Below are positions 18,922 through 28,125 of a stretch of 64,000 bases of DNA, piece by piece. Positions within the stretch are counted from its first letter, which is position 1, and every line of letters starts with the position of its first letter. Under the pieces are notes generated by a model. That model saw nothing but the letters and a program-made list of their open reading frames with translations, was not told the origin of the DNA and made no database searches. The stretch is from assembly GCF_900095285.1 (NCBI RefSeq), contig NZ_LT607734.1, positions 1,736,001-1,800,000 of the forward strand, read 5' to 3'. Position numbers and translations under genes: made by a program. The stretch comes from Fusobacterium gastrosuis. GTDB lineage: Bacteria; Fusobacteriota; Fusobacteriia; Fusobacteriales; Fusobacteriaceae.

Positions 18922-19542
18922 CTAAATATTTTCTAAATGACTTATATTTGAAAAATCAATAATTTCAAATTTCTTATTTTCATATTTAACTACTGTATAA
19001 CTTGTATTTTTAGGTACTTTTTCTTCTTTTAATTCATTTAATTCAGTTCCTTTCAGATAATGAAATAAAGTTTTTAGTGTTGCACCATGGCTGACAACCA
19101 AGACCCTTTCATAGTCTTTATTTAAGTTTATAAATTTTTCCAAGCCATTGATAACTCTTTCTCTAACTTCTAAAAAACTTTCTCCTCCATAAATTTTTGG
19201 ATTGTAATTGACTGGATCAAAGTAAAAATCATTCTGCTGTTGAGGATAAATTTTTTTAAACTCTTCATGCTGAATACCTTCCATTTCTCCCATAGAAATT
19301 TCCTTAAAATCATCAAAAATTTCTATTTCTTGGTTTCTATTTCCCCTGATAAGTTTGGCTGTATCATTAGCTCTTTTTAAAGGTGATGAATAAAATTTAT
19401 CAAAATTTATATTTTCTAATTTTTTAGATAGCAATTTGGCCTGCTCTATTCCTTTTTCAGTTAACGGTGAATCAGATAAACCTTGAAACCTTTTTTGAGT
19501 ATTCCATACTGTTTCTCCGTGTCTTACAAAATAAATTTCCAT
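18922..19542 (-). CDS. Histidine phosphatase family protein (phosphoglycerate mutase-like)
   Basis: 206 residues with the RHG motif FVRHGETVWN at residues 5-14, YSSPLKRANDTAKLI near 55 and the second catalytic His in VVSHGATLKTLF near 168. It is shorter than cofactor-dependent phosphoglycerate mutase and closer to the CobC/GpmB/PhoE group of broad phosphatases, so the substrate is uncertain. It is divergent from kdsB and shares a repeat-containing promoter region. Confidence 0.88.
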   Translation of the reverse strand: MEIYFVRHGETVWNTQKRFQGLSDSPLTEKGIEQAKLLSKKLENINFDKFYSSPLKRANDTAKLIRGNRNQEIEIFDDFKEISMGEMEGIQHEEFKKIYPQQQNDFYFDPVNYNPKIYGGESFLEVRERVINGLEKFINLNKDYERVLVVSHGATLKTLFHYLKGTELNELKEEKVPKNTSYTVVKYENKKFEIIDFSNISHLENI

Positions 19543-19562
19543 TATTGTAAGCCTCCATTTAA

Positions 19563-19590
19563 TATAGTATAATTGATAGGTATAGTATAA
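19563..19590. repeat. 10-bp direct repeat in the phosphatase/kdsB divergent promoter region
   Basis: TATAGTATAA occurs at 19563-19572 and again at 19581-19590, 18 bases apart. Each copy resembles a -10 box on both strands, so they may be overlapping promoters or a two-site operator. Confidence 0.45.
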
Positions 19591-19623
19591 CAGAAAAAAC
19601 TTAAAAATAAAATGGAGGTATAT

Positions 19624-20361
19624 ATGAAATTTTTAGGAATTATTCCTGCCAGATATTCGTCTACAAGATTAGAAGCTAAGCCACTGAAAAAAATTCATGG
19701 ACATACTATGATTGAATGGGTATATAAAAGAGCTAAGAAATCAGAACTTCATGATTTAGTTGTGGCAACTGATGATAAAAGAATTTATGACGAGGTCATA
19801 TCTTTTGGTGGAAAAGCAATTATGACGAGTGAAACACATCCAAATGGAACCTCAAGAATAGCAGAAGTATGCGAAAAAATGAATGATTATGATGTGATAA
19901 TAAATATTCAAGGTGATGAACCTCTCATTGAAGCTGATATGATTAATTCATTAATTAATACCTTCAAAGAAAATAAAGATTTAGTAATGGCGACTTTAAA
20001 ACATAAATTAAATTCTAAAGAAGAAATTGAGAATCCAAATAGTGTAAAAGTTATCTGTGATAAAAATAACTATGCTATATATTTTTCAAGATCAGTAATA
20101 CCTTATCCAAGAAAAAATGAAAATATTTCATACTATAAACATATAGGAATTTATGCTTATAAAAGAGATTTTGTTATTGAGTATTCTAAAATGCCTTCGA
20201 GTCCTTTAGAAGAAGCTGAATCTTTAGAGCAATTAAGGGTTTTAGAAAATGGCTATAAGATAAAAGTTTTAGAAACATCTCATAGTCTAATAGGAGTTGA
20301 TACTGAACAAAATTTACAAGATGTTATCGCATATATTGAAAAAAATAAAATTACTTTATAA
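19624..20361 (+). CDS. kdsB: 3-deoxy-manno-octulosonate cytidylyltransferase
   Basis: Activates Kdo with CTP to CMP-Kdo for the lipopolysaccharide core. 245 residues, usual length. Seen: IIPARYSSTRLEAKPL at the N-terminus, VVATDDKRI near 49, INIQGDEPLIEADMI near 95 and the C-terminal HSLIGVDTEQNL. The ATG at 19624 follows ATGGAGGT; an ATG at 19612 overlaps that RBS. With lpxK it shows a Kdo-lipid A envelope. Confidence 0.96.
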   Translation: MKFLGIIPARYSSTRLEAKPLKKIHGHTMIEWVYKRAKKSELHDLVVATDDKRIYDEVISFGGKAIMTSETHPNGTSRIAEVCEKMNDYDVIINIQGDEPLIEADMINSLINTFKENKDLVMATLKHKLNSKEEIENPNSVKVICDKNNYAIYFSRSVIPYPRKNENISYYKHIGIYAYKRDFVIEYSKMPSSPLEEAESLEQLRVLENGYKIKVLETSHSLIGVDTEQNLQDVIAYIEKNKITL

Positions 20362-20434
20362 AAATAAATTATTATTACTTAGATTCAATGACTTTGTCCT
20401 TGTTATCTAAAATAAAAAAATAAGGGGAAAATTA

Positions 20435-21973
20435 ATGAAAAAAAATGTTTTTATTGTCTTTCTTTGTTGCATATTCTTTATAGCTTGCTCCAAAACACCA
20501 AAAAAATCTGGTTCTAAAGGTGGATATATTCCAAAAGGTGGAAATGAAGTAGTTAGGGAAAAAGTTAATCTAGAGTATTCTGCTTTTAAAGAAAATGGTT
20601 TACCCATACCACATAATAATTATGGAAAAATGGTTGATTATCTTGTTCCAGTAAGTGAAAATGATAGTTCTAATGCTGGATTTTCCATATTTAAAAAGTA
20701 TAATGAAGAAAAAGTTCTAGATTATTATAAAGATTTAAAAATAAGAGGATTGGGAGATTCATCTTCATATTGGAGATGGAAAACGAGTATAAAAAAAGAT
20801 GAGCTTTATAATAAAATTGCTACAAGAATAGTTCAAATCTCAAAAGCAAATTATAAAAATGTCTTTACTTTAAATGATGATACTTGGATACAAAAACCTA
20901 TTTCTAATGCTGGTACTGTAAAAGATATAAAAGTTATGGCAAGGGGAGCTTCAGGAATAATAACTCACTTATTAGTTTCTACTTCTAAGGGTAAGTACTT
21001 AATTACTAAAGAATGGAATATAAGAAAAATTTTATCCACTAATAATCCTCTTTATGGTTCTAAAGGTGGAAATGATGGGTATTTATCAAAAGCTTTAATT
21101 CCATCTGTTACTTCACTGCCATCAGCCCATTTAGCATTTGAAGAAAAAAATGGCTATATCACGGTCTATGGGGCTGGCTTTGGTCATGGAGCAGGAATGC
21201 CACAGTATGCTGCTTATACCTTATCACAAAGAGGAAAAGACTATGAAGATATTTTAGAAAGATACTATAGAGGTGCAAAACTTGTAAATGTATCTAAAAT
21301 TTTGGGAAAAAATACAGAAATTAAAGTCGGAATCACTTCTTCTTCGAGTGGAAGACTAGAACATGGACCATTATCTATTGTAAGTTCTGGAAATTTAAGA
21401 GTTTATAATTCTGATTTAGACATTACTGTTGGAGATAATCATAAAGTAAAAATTGTAGGAAAAAATGGAAAAGTTCATATAACTTTGGATAATGAGAAAT
21501 CTTATTCTACTAAAGAGGCTCTTAATTTTTATGCAAAAGGATATTATTTAACTTTAAGTCCAGTTGTAAAAGGTCATACTTCATCTCCAAGATACCGTGG
21601 AATTTTAACACTATCCGCTTATGGAAATTCACTAAGAGTTATAAATACTCTTGATATAGAAAAATATTTACTGCAAGTTGTTCCAAGTGAAATGCCAAGA
21701 AGTTTTGGTTTGGAAGCATTAAAAGCTCAGGCTATTGCTGCTCGTACCTATGCAGTCAGTGATATTCAGAAACAAAAATATATTCAATATGGATTTCATA
21801 TCAAAGATACTGTTGAGAGTCAAGTCTATAATAATCAGGTTGAAAACGAAGATGCTACAAGAGCTATTGAGGAAACAGAACATAAAATTTTAATCCATGA
21901 TGATAAACCAATAGATGCAAAATACTTTTCTACTTCCGCTGGGTTCACAAGTTTCGCTAATGATATCTGGTAA
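20435..21973 (+). CDS. SpoIID/LytB-domain lipoprotein with permuted domain order
   Basis: 512 residues starting with a lipoprotein signal peptide (lipobox FFIAC, lipid Cys near 18). The SpoIID family cleaves glycan strands denuded of peptides or stimulates amidases. The usual N-terminal part, with the catalytic-Glu segment VVPSEMPRSFG and EALKAQAIAARTYA, here lies at about 415-440, and the protein ends just after STSAGFTSFANDIW. The usual C-terminal signature GAGFGHGAGMPQYA plus DILERYYRGA lies earlier, at about 244-280. So the halves are swapped relative to SpoIID/LytB. This makes the abrupt C-terminus a permutation boundary rather than a truncation. An RBS (AGGGGA) precedes the ATG. It follows kdsB and precedes the AlkD-like gene. 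Confidence 0.85.
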   Translation: MKKNVFIVFLCCIFFIACSKTPKKSGSKGGYIPKGGNEVVREKVNLEYSAFKENGLPIPHNNYGKMVDYLVPVSENDSSNAGFSIFKKYNEEKVLDYYKDLKIRGLGDSSSYWRWKTSIKKDELYNKIATRIVQISKANYKNVFTLNDDTWIQKPISNAGTVKDIKVMARGASGIITHLLVSTSKGKYLITKEWNIRKILSTNNPLYGSKGGNDGYLSKALIPSVTSLPSAHLAFEEKNGYITVYGAGFGHGAGMPQYAAYTLSQRGKDYEDILERYYRGAKLVNVSKILGKNTEIKVGITSSSSGRLEHGPLSIVSSGNLRVYNSDLDITVGDNHKVKIVGKNGKVHITLDNEKSYSTKEALNFYAKGYYLTLSPVVKGHTSSPRYRGILTLSAYGNSLRVINTLDIEKYLLQVVPSEMPRSFGLEALKAQAIAARTYAVSDIQKQKYIQYGFHIKDTVESQVYNNQVENEDATRAIEETEHKILIHDDKPIDAKYFSTSAGFTSFANDIW

Positions 21974-21996
21974 AAATATTTCAAGAGGGAGTATTT

Positions 21997-22743
21997 ATGA
22001 AAGAAGAAATTTTAAAAAATATAAAAACTGAAAAGGATTATGAAAAATTTTTGGATTATTTGTTTGCAGAACAAGATTTAAAATACAGAGAATTTAATGC
22101 AAAAATAATAGTTTTAAATATTGATAACCTAATCGGAATAAGAATTCCTGCAATAAGAAAAATTGCAAAAGAAATAGTCAAAGGAGAGTATTTTGATTAT
22201 TTAAAAATATTTGAAACCCGTTTAAATAAAAATAAGATTTTATATTTTGAAGAAAAACTTGTTTATACTATGGTTATATGTAATATAAAAGAAGACTTTA
22301 ACAATAAACTTCCTAAAATTGATAGAATAATATCTCTTATTGATAATTGGGCATTATGTGATTGTGCTCTAAGTTCAGCAAGATTTGTAAGAAAAAATCA
22401 GGAATGCTTTTATGAGTATCTTTTGAAAAAAGTTGATTCTCAAAATCCATGGGAGCTGAGATTTGTTTTGGTAAGCCTTTTAGAATATTATATGGAAAGA
22501 AAGTACTTAAAGAATATTTTTGATATTTGTGAACATATAACAAATGAAGATTACTATGTAAAAATGGCAAAGGCATGGCTTTTATCTATTTGTTATGTTA
22601 ACTTTAAAATGGAAACCTTTACTTTTTTAAAAAATTGCAATCTTGATAAGTGGACTGTAAATAAAACTGTCCAAAAAATAAGAGAATCTCTTAGAGTAAG
22701 CAAGGAAGAAAAAGAAGAAATTTTGGAATTAAAAAGAAAATAA
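21997..22743 (+). CDS. DNA alkylation repair (AlkD-like) HEAT-repeat protein
   Basis: 248 residues, all helical, with the family pattern near the N-terminus (YREFNAKIIVLNIDNLIGIR then IPAIRKIAKEI) and WALCDCALSS near 122, where the conserved Trp-Asp lies. AlkD proteins are DNA glycosylases for bulky alkylated bases; a group of small homologues in low-GC bacteria has no proven activity. An RBS (AGAGGGAG) precedes the ATG. uvrA follows after 44 bases, which fits a repair grouping. Confidence 0.82.
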   Translation: MKEEILKNIKTEKDYEKFLDYLFAEQDLKYREFNAKIIVLNIDNLIGIRIPAIRKIAKEIVKGEYFDYLKIFETRLNKNKILYFEEKLVYTMVICNIKEDFNNKLPKIDRIISLIDNWALCDCALSSARFVRKNQECFYEYLLKKVDSQNPWELRFVLVSLLEYYMERKYLKNIFDICEHITNEDYYVKMAKAWLLSICYVNFKMETFTFLKNCNLDKWTVNKTVQKIRESLRVSKEEKEEILELKRK

Positions 22744-22787
22744 TATCTATCTCTTAAAAGAGAACTTATTGAAAGGAAATTTTATAG

Positions 22788-25619
22788 ATGATTAATAAAA
22801 TAACAATTAAAGGAGCAAGGCAGCATAATTTAAAAAATATAGATATAGAGCTTCCCAAAAATGAATTCATTGTGATAACTGGAGTAAGTGGCAGTGGAAA
22901 ATCTTCTCTTGCCTTTGATACAATTTATTCTGAAGGACAAAGAAGATATGTAGAGAGTCTATCTGCCTATGCAAGACAATTTATTGGACAAATGAATAAG
23001 CCAGAAGTAGATAGTATAGAAGGATTAGCTCCAGCTATCTCTATCGAGCAAAAAACAACTAATAGAAATCCTAGATCAACTGTTGGAACAATAACAGAAG
23101 TTTATGATTATTTAAGGTTACTATATGCACATATAGGTACTCCACATTGTCCAATTTGTAACAGAAAAGTAGAAAGACAAAGTATAGATGAAATTGTTGA
23201 TTCTGTACTTACAAAATTTGAAGAAAATGCAAAACTTGTCCTTTTGGCTCCTGTTGTAAAAGATAAAAAAGGTACTCATAAAAATATCTTTTTAAATTTA
23301 GTAAAAAAGGGGTTTGTCAGAGCAAGAGTGAACGGAGAAATTCTATATCTTGAAGACGAAATTGAACTTGATAAAAATAAAAAACATAATATTGAAGTTG
23401 TCATAGATAGACTCGTTCTAAAAAAAGAAGATAAAGACTTCATAAGCAGATTTACACAATCTATTGAGGCTGCTACCGCTCTTTCAAACGGAAAACTAAT
23501 AATAAATGATGGAAAAAATGATTTTTTGTATAGTGAAAATTATTCTTGTCCTGAACATGATGAAGTGAGCATACCTGAATTAAACCCAAGATTATTTTCA
23601 TTTAATGCTCCTTATGGAGCTTGCCCTGAATGTAAAGGTTTAGGAAAAAAACTGGAAGTGGATGAAAATAAATTGATAGAAAATGCGAATCTTTCTATCA
23701 ATGATGGTGGAATCTACATTCCAGGAGCTGCCAATAGAAAAGGATACACTTGGGAAGTTTTTAAGATAATGGCAAAAATAAACAAAATTGATTTAGATAT
23801 TCCAGTTAAAGATCTTTCTAAAGATGCTCTTGATATAATTTTTTATGGAAGTGAAAAACAATTTAGAGTTGACTATGATGGAGATGGATTTGCTGTTCAT
23901 GGTATGAGAGAATACGAAGGAGCAGTGAAAAATTTAGAAAGAAGATATTATGAAACTTTTTCTGAAGCTCAAAAAGAAGAAATTGAAAATAAGTTTATGA
24001 TTGAAAAAATTTGTAAAGTCTGTAATGGAAAAAGATTAAAAGATGAAGTTTTAGCAGTTACTGTCAATAATAAAAATATTATGGAAGTCTGTGATATGAG
24101 TATAAAAAAAGCTTTGAATTTTTTTATGGACTTAGAACTTACTAAAAAACAAGAAAAAATTGCCAAAGAAATTTTAAAAGAAATTAGAGAAAGACTAAAT
24201 TTTATGGTCAATGTTGGGCTTGATTATTTAACTCTTTCTCGTGAAACTAAAACTCTATCTGGTGGTGAATCACAAAGAATAAGGCTTGCTACACAAATCG
24301 GATCAGGTCTTACAGGGGTTCTATATGTCTTGGATGAGCCTAGTATAGGTCTACATCAAAAGGATAATGATAAGCTTTTGGCTACATTAAATAGATTGAA
24401 AGAATTAGGAAATACTTTAATTGTGGTTGAACACGATGAAGACACTATGATGCAAGCTGATAAAATTCTCGATATTGGTCCGGGTGCTGGAGAATTCGGT
24501 GGAGAAATTGTTGCTTTTGGTACACCTAAAGAAGTTATGAAAAATTCAAATTCAGTAACTGGAAAATTTTTGAGTGGAAAAGAAAAAATTGAAATTCCAA
24601 AAAAAAGAAGAACTTGGAATAAATCTATAAAGTTATTTGGAGCTAAAGGAAATAATTTAAAGAATATTGATGTTGAATTTCCATTGGGAATCATGACTGT
24701 TGTAACTGGTGTAAGTGGTAGTGGAAAATCAACTTTAATTAACTCAACTCTCTATCCAATACTTTTTAATCAATTAAATAAAGGAAAATTGTATCCTTTA
24801 GAGTACACTAAAATTGAAGGCTTAGAAGAATTAGAAAAGGTTATAAACATTGATCAAACTCCAATAGGTCGAACACCAAGATCAAACCCTGCTACTTATA
24901 CAAAATTATTTGATGACATAAGAGATATTTTCGCTGAAACTCAAGATGCTAAAATGCATGGTTTCCAAAAGGGAAGATTTTCTTTTAATGTCAAGGGTGG
25001 AAGATGTGAAGCTTGTCAAGGTGCTGGAATAATAAAAATTGAAATGAATTTCTTACCCGATGTCTATGTTGAATGTGAGGTTTGTAAAGGAAAAAGATAT
25101 AATAAAGAAACTCTAGAAGTATATTATAAAGGGAAAAATATCTATGATGTACTTGATATGAGTGTTCTAGAAGCCTATGAATTCTTTAAAAATATCCCAT
25201 CTCTTGAAAAGAAATTGAAAGTTTTAATAGATGTAGGACTTGACTATATAAAATTAGGACAACCTGCAACAACACTTTCCGGTGGAGAAGCTCAAAGAAT
25301 AAAACTGGCTACTGAACTTTCAAAATCAAGCAGAGGAAAAACTTTATATATACTTGATGAGCCTACAACAGGTTTACATTTCCAAGATATAAAAAAATTA
25401 TTGGAAGTTTTAAACAGGCTTATAGAAAAAGGAAATTCTGTGGTTATAATAGAACATAACTTAGATGTTATAAAAACTGCTGATTACATTATTGATATAG
25501 GTATTGATGGTGGTGAAAATGGTGGAACTGTAGTTGCCACTGGTACACCTGAAGAAATAGCTAAATCTAAGAAAAGCTATACAGGGAAATATATAGCTAA
25601 AATTTTGAAAAAGAAATAA
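22788..25619 (+). CDS. uvrA: Excinuclease ABC subunit A
   Basis: Damage-recognition ATPase of nucleotide excision repair, working with UvrB. 943 residues with two ABC modules: Walker A GVSGSGKSSLAFDT (about 31-44) and GVSGSGKSTLIN (about 641-652), signatures LSGGESQRIRLA and LSGGEAQRIKLA, and zinc-binding Cys pairs in CPICNRK, CPECKG, CKVCNGKR, CEACQGAG and CEVCKGKR. Full length, with an RBS (GAAAGGAAA). It is followed after 9 bases by ruvA. Confidence 0.98.
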   Translation: MINKITIKGARQHNLKNIDIELPKNEFIVITGVSGSGKSSLAFDTIYSEGQRRYVESLSAYARQFIGQMNKPEVDSIEGLAPAISIEQKTTNRNPRSTVGTITEVYDYLRLLYAHIGTPHCPICNRKVERQSIDEIVDSVLTKFEENAKLVLLAPVVKDKKGTHKNIFLNLVKKGFVRARVNGEILYLEDEIELDKNKKHNIEVVIDRLVLKKEDKDFISRFTQSIEAATALSNGKLIINDGKNDFLYSENYSCPEHDEVSIPELNPRLFSFNAPYGACPECKGLGKKLEVDENKLIENANLSINDGGIYIPGAANRKGYTWEVFKIMAKINKIDLDIPVKDLSKDALDIIFYGSEKQFRVDYDGDGFAVHGMREYEGAVKNLERRYYETFSEAQKEEIENKFMIEKICKVCNGKRLKDEVLAVTVNNKNIMEVCDMSIKKALNFFMDLELTKKQEKIAKEILKEIRERLNFMVNVGLDYLTLSRETKTLSGGESQRIRLATQIGSGLTGVLYVLDEPSIGLHQKDNDKLLATLNRLKELGNTLIVVEHDEDTMMQADKILDIGPGAGEFGGEIVAFGTPKEVMKNSNSVTGKFLSGKEKIEIPKKRRTWNKSIKLFGAKGNNLKNIDVEFPLGIMTVVTGVSGSGKSTLINSTLYPILFNQLNKGKLYPLEYTKIEGLEELEKVINIDQTPIGRTPRSNPATYTKLFDDIRDIFAETQDAKMHGFQKGRFSFNVKGGRCEACQGAGIIKIEMNFLPDVYVECEVCKGKRYNKETLEVYYKGKNIYDVLDMSVLEAYEFFKNIPSLEKKLKVLIDVGLDYIKLGQPATTLSGGEAQRIKLATELSKSSRGKTLYILDEPTTGLHFQDIKKLLEVLNRLIEKGNSVVIIEHNLDVIKTADYIIDIGIDGGENGGTVVATGTPEEIAKSKKSYTGKYIAKILKKK

Positions 25620-25628
25620 GGAGCAATA

Positions 25629-26213
25629 ATGTTTGAATATTTATATGGCACAGTAAGTGCTAAAAAACTTGAATACGCAACACTTGATATTCAAGGTATA
25701 GGTTATAAGATTTATATTTCACTAAGAGAATATGAAAATTTAGTTATTGGAGAAAAACATAAATTTTTTATACATAATTATATAAGAGAGGATGCTAATA
25801 AATTAATTGGCTTTTCTGAAGAGAAAGAAAGAAAACTTTTTGAGATGTTGCTCAATGTTAAGGGGATTGGGTTATCTTTAGCTCTAGCAATTTTATCGAC
25901 ATTTTCGTATAATAAGGTTGTAGATTTAATTGTTTCTGAAGATGTTACAAATCTTAAAAAAGTCCCTAAACTTGGTGAGAAAAAAGCTCAATTAATAATA
26001 CTTGATCTAAAGAAAAAATTAAGAGGCATAGATATAGCAAGAGAAGAAAAAAATTCTTCTTACATGCTAGAAGACCTAGTTCTAGCTCTGGAAGCTTTAG
26101 GTTATGCACAAAAAGAAATAGATAAAATTCTATTAAAAACGAACCTAGAAAAATTTAGCTCAATTGAAGATGCAATAAAAGAAGTTCTAAAAAAGATTAA
26201 AGTGGAGGAATAA
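25629..26213 (+). CDS. ruvA: Holliday junction branch migration protein RuvA
   Basis: 194 residues, normal length. The N-terminal OB fold starts MFEYLYGTVSAKKLEYATLD; two helix-hairpin-helix motifs are seen at LLNVKGIGLSLALAIL and LKKVPKLGEKKAQLIILDL; the C-terminal three-helix domain that binds RuvB is EDLVLALEALGYAQKEI. RuvB is not adjacent. Starts 9 bases after uvrA with RBS AGGAG. Confidence 0.96.
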   Translation: MFEYLYGTVSAKKLEYATLDIQGIGYKIYISLREYENLVIGEKHKFFIHNYIREDANKLIGFSEEKERKLFEMLLNVKGIGLSLALAILSTFSYNKVVDLIVSEDVTNLKKVPKLGEKKAQLIILDLKKKLRGIDIAREEKNSSYMLEDLVLALEALGYAQKEIDKILLKTNLEKFSSIEDAIKEVLKKIKVEE

Positions 26214-26215
26214 AT

Positions 26216-26689
26216 ATGAATGAAAATTTATTTACAGATGGTTTTAGTTTAGATAACTTTATTGAAATTTCATCTAAATCTGAAAGAGAAAGATTTTTTG
26301 AAGTTGAAAAAAATATTCATTTTTCAGATGATATTTTAGAAAAAATAAAAAGTATAAATGAAAAAAAATATATAGTGGCAAGTGTTGAAACTTGGTGTCC
26401 ATATGCTAGGGTCTTTACTGCTACAATGAAAAAAATGTTAGAATTAAATAGTAATATAAAGATATCCTTTGTTACTATGGGGCGTGGACTTTTTGAAATA
26501 GCTGAAGTTCTTGAAATTGAAGAAGATGATTTTGTAGTTCCAACAGCAATTGTATTGGACAAAGATTTTAATTTAATCAATTCTTTCATAGGATTTCCTA
26601 AAAAATATGAAGAAACAGGTTTAGGTTCTTCAAAAAATGATTATTTCGATGGATTAAAAGCCGATGAAATTATAATTGATATTTTATAA
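26216..26689 (+). CDS. Thioredoxin-fold protein with a single active-site Cys
   Basis: 157 residues without a signal peptide. The core VASVETWCPYARVF (about residues 56-69) aligns with the thioredoxin WCxxC site, but the second cysteine is Ala, so it is C-P-Y-A. A cis-proline segment FVVPTAIVLD near 105-114 supports the fold. A monothiol protein could act in thiol exchange or as a chaperone, not as an ordinary disulfide reductase. It begins two bases after ruvA and has an RBS (GGAGG), so it is co-transcribed with uvrA-ruvA. Confidence 0.75.
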   Translation: MNENLFTDGFSLDNFIEISSKSERERFFEVEKNIHFSDDILEKIKSINEKKYIVASVETWCPYARVFTATMKKMLELNSNIKISFVTMGRGLFEIAEVLEIEEDDFVVPTAIVLDKDFNLINSFIGFPKKYEETGLGSSKNDYFDGLKADEIIIDIL

Positions 26690-26808
26690 AAATTAATAGT
26701 ACAGCTCATGGCAGTTTCTTTTTCTTAAATTTTTATACTATCCGTTGAAAATGTAATGAGTAGTATTCAATTTTATTTTAAATTAACTTTTAAAAAGGAG
26801 AGTAGGAA

Positions 26809-28032
26809 ATGGATACATTAAAAGAATTGTATAAGATTGGTTGTGGTCCCTCTAGTTCGCACACAATTGGTCCACAAAGAGCAGTAAAAAAAGTTAAAGA
26901 AAAATTCTCAAGTGCTGATAGTTTTATAGTTGAACTTTGGGGAAGCCTAGCTGCAACAGGAAAAGGTCATTTTACTGATTGGATTATTATAGAAACATTT
27001 AAGCCCCTTACTGTTGAAATAAAATGGATGCCAAACTTTGTCCATGAACTTCATACTAATGGAATGAAATTTATAGCTTTAGACAAAAATAAAGAAACAA
27101 TAGGAGAACACATTATTTTTTCTGTTGGTGGCGGAACTATAAAAGATATGGATGAGCTACTAGATACTACTCCGAAAAAAGAAACATATCCTTTAAATTC
27201 CATGAAAGAAATTATAGACTGGTGCAAGAAAAATAATAAGGAACTATGGCAATATGTTGACGAATATGAAGATCCATCTATTTGGGAGCATTTAAAAGAA
27301 ATTTATAAAGCTATGGACGATGCTGTTACTAATGGATTGAATAAAGAAGGGCTTCTTCCTGGACCTTTAAAATATCCGAGAAAAGCTAAGGAAATGTTTG
27401 AGAAAGCTCTTACCAAAAGAGCTGCTCTTGTTTTTACAAATAAAATATTTGCTTATGCTCTTGCTGTTTCTGAAGAAAATGCAAGTATAGGTCAAGTAGT
27501 AACTGCCCCTACATGTGGAGCAGCTGGTGTGATTCCTGGTCTTTTAAGAGCTATGAAAGAAGAATATGAATTAAAGGAAACTGATATTTTAAAAGGATTA
27601 GCAATCGCAGGAATCATAGGGAATCTTATAAAACATAATGCAACTATCTCTGGAGCTGAAGGCGGATGTCAGGCAGAAGTAGGAGCTGCTTGTTCAATGG
27701 CTGCAGCTATGGCTACATATTTTATGGGTGGAAATATAGACCAAATTGAATATGCAGCAGAAAGTGCGATGGAACATCACTTAGGAATGACTTGTGATCC
27801 TATTGGTGGTTTTGTAATTATTCCATGTATTGAAAGAAATGCTATTTGTTCAGTGAGAGCTTTAAATACGGCAACCTATTGTTTATCAACTGATGGTTCT
27901 CACACTATAACTTTTGATGAAGTTGTAAAAACTATGAAAGAAACTGGTAAAGATATGTGTTCTGCGTATAAAGAAACATCTCATGGTGGACTTGCAAAAT
28001 ATTATGAAAGAATTCTTTTAGAAAAAGAATAA
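26809..28032 (+). CDS. sdaA: L-serine ammonia-lyase, iron-sulfur type, single chain
   Basis: Deaminates L-serine to pyruvate and ammonia, a main energy reaction in amino-acid fermenters. 407 residues. The N-terminal beta part has KIGCGPSSSHTIGPQRA; the alpha part has PTCGAAGVIPGLLRAM, SGAEGGCQAEVGAACSM and MTCDPIGGFVIIPCIERN, containing the Cys ligands of the 4Fe-4S cluster. The beta and alpha parts are fused in an arrangement shorter than the E. coli enzymes. RBS AAGGAGAG; the 119-base upstream gap probably holds its promoter. Confidence 0.93.
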   Translation: MDTLKELYKIGCGPSSSHTIGPQRAVKKVKEKFSSADSFIVELWGSLAATGKGHFTDWIIIETFKPLTVEIKWMPNFVHELHTNGMKFIALDKNKETIGEHIIFSVGGGTIKDMDELLDTTPKKETYPLNSMKEIIDWCKKNNKELWQYVDEYEDPSIWEHLKEIYKAMDDAVTNGLNKEGLLPGPLKYPRKAKEMFEKALTKRAALVFTNKIFAYALAVSEENASIGQVVTAPTCGAAGVIPGLLRAMKEEYELKETDILKGLAIAGIIGNLIKHNATISGAEGGCQAEVGAACSMAAAMATYFMGGNIDQIEYAAESAMEHHLGMTCDPIGGFVIIPCIERNAICSVRALNTATYCLSTDGSHTITFDEVVKTMKETGKDMCSAYKETSHGGLAKYYERILLEKE

Positions 28033-28042
28033 TGTATTTCAT

Positions 28043-28076
28043 AAAAAAAATTCCCTTTTATTAGGGAATTTTTTTT
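28043..28076 (+). terminator. Terminator of the serine dehydratase gene
   Basis: A stem AAAAATTCCCT/AGGGAATTTTT with loop TTTATT (28057-28062) ends in a run of eight T, just after the sdaA stop. Confidence 0.9.
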
Positions 28077-28125
28077 ATAAGAAAATATAAATTTGAAGTT
28101 AACTGAAAATATTGAAACAAAGTTT

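Noticed and set aside
20379-20410. TTAGAT..ATCTAA hairpin between kdsB and the SpoIID gene
   Set aside because: Large loop and weak stem; no terminator tail.
21900-21973. SpoIID protein truncated at its C-terminus
   Set aside because: The missing C-terminal half is present at the N-terminal side of the same protein, so a permuted order explains the end better than a truncation.
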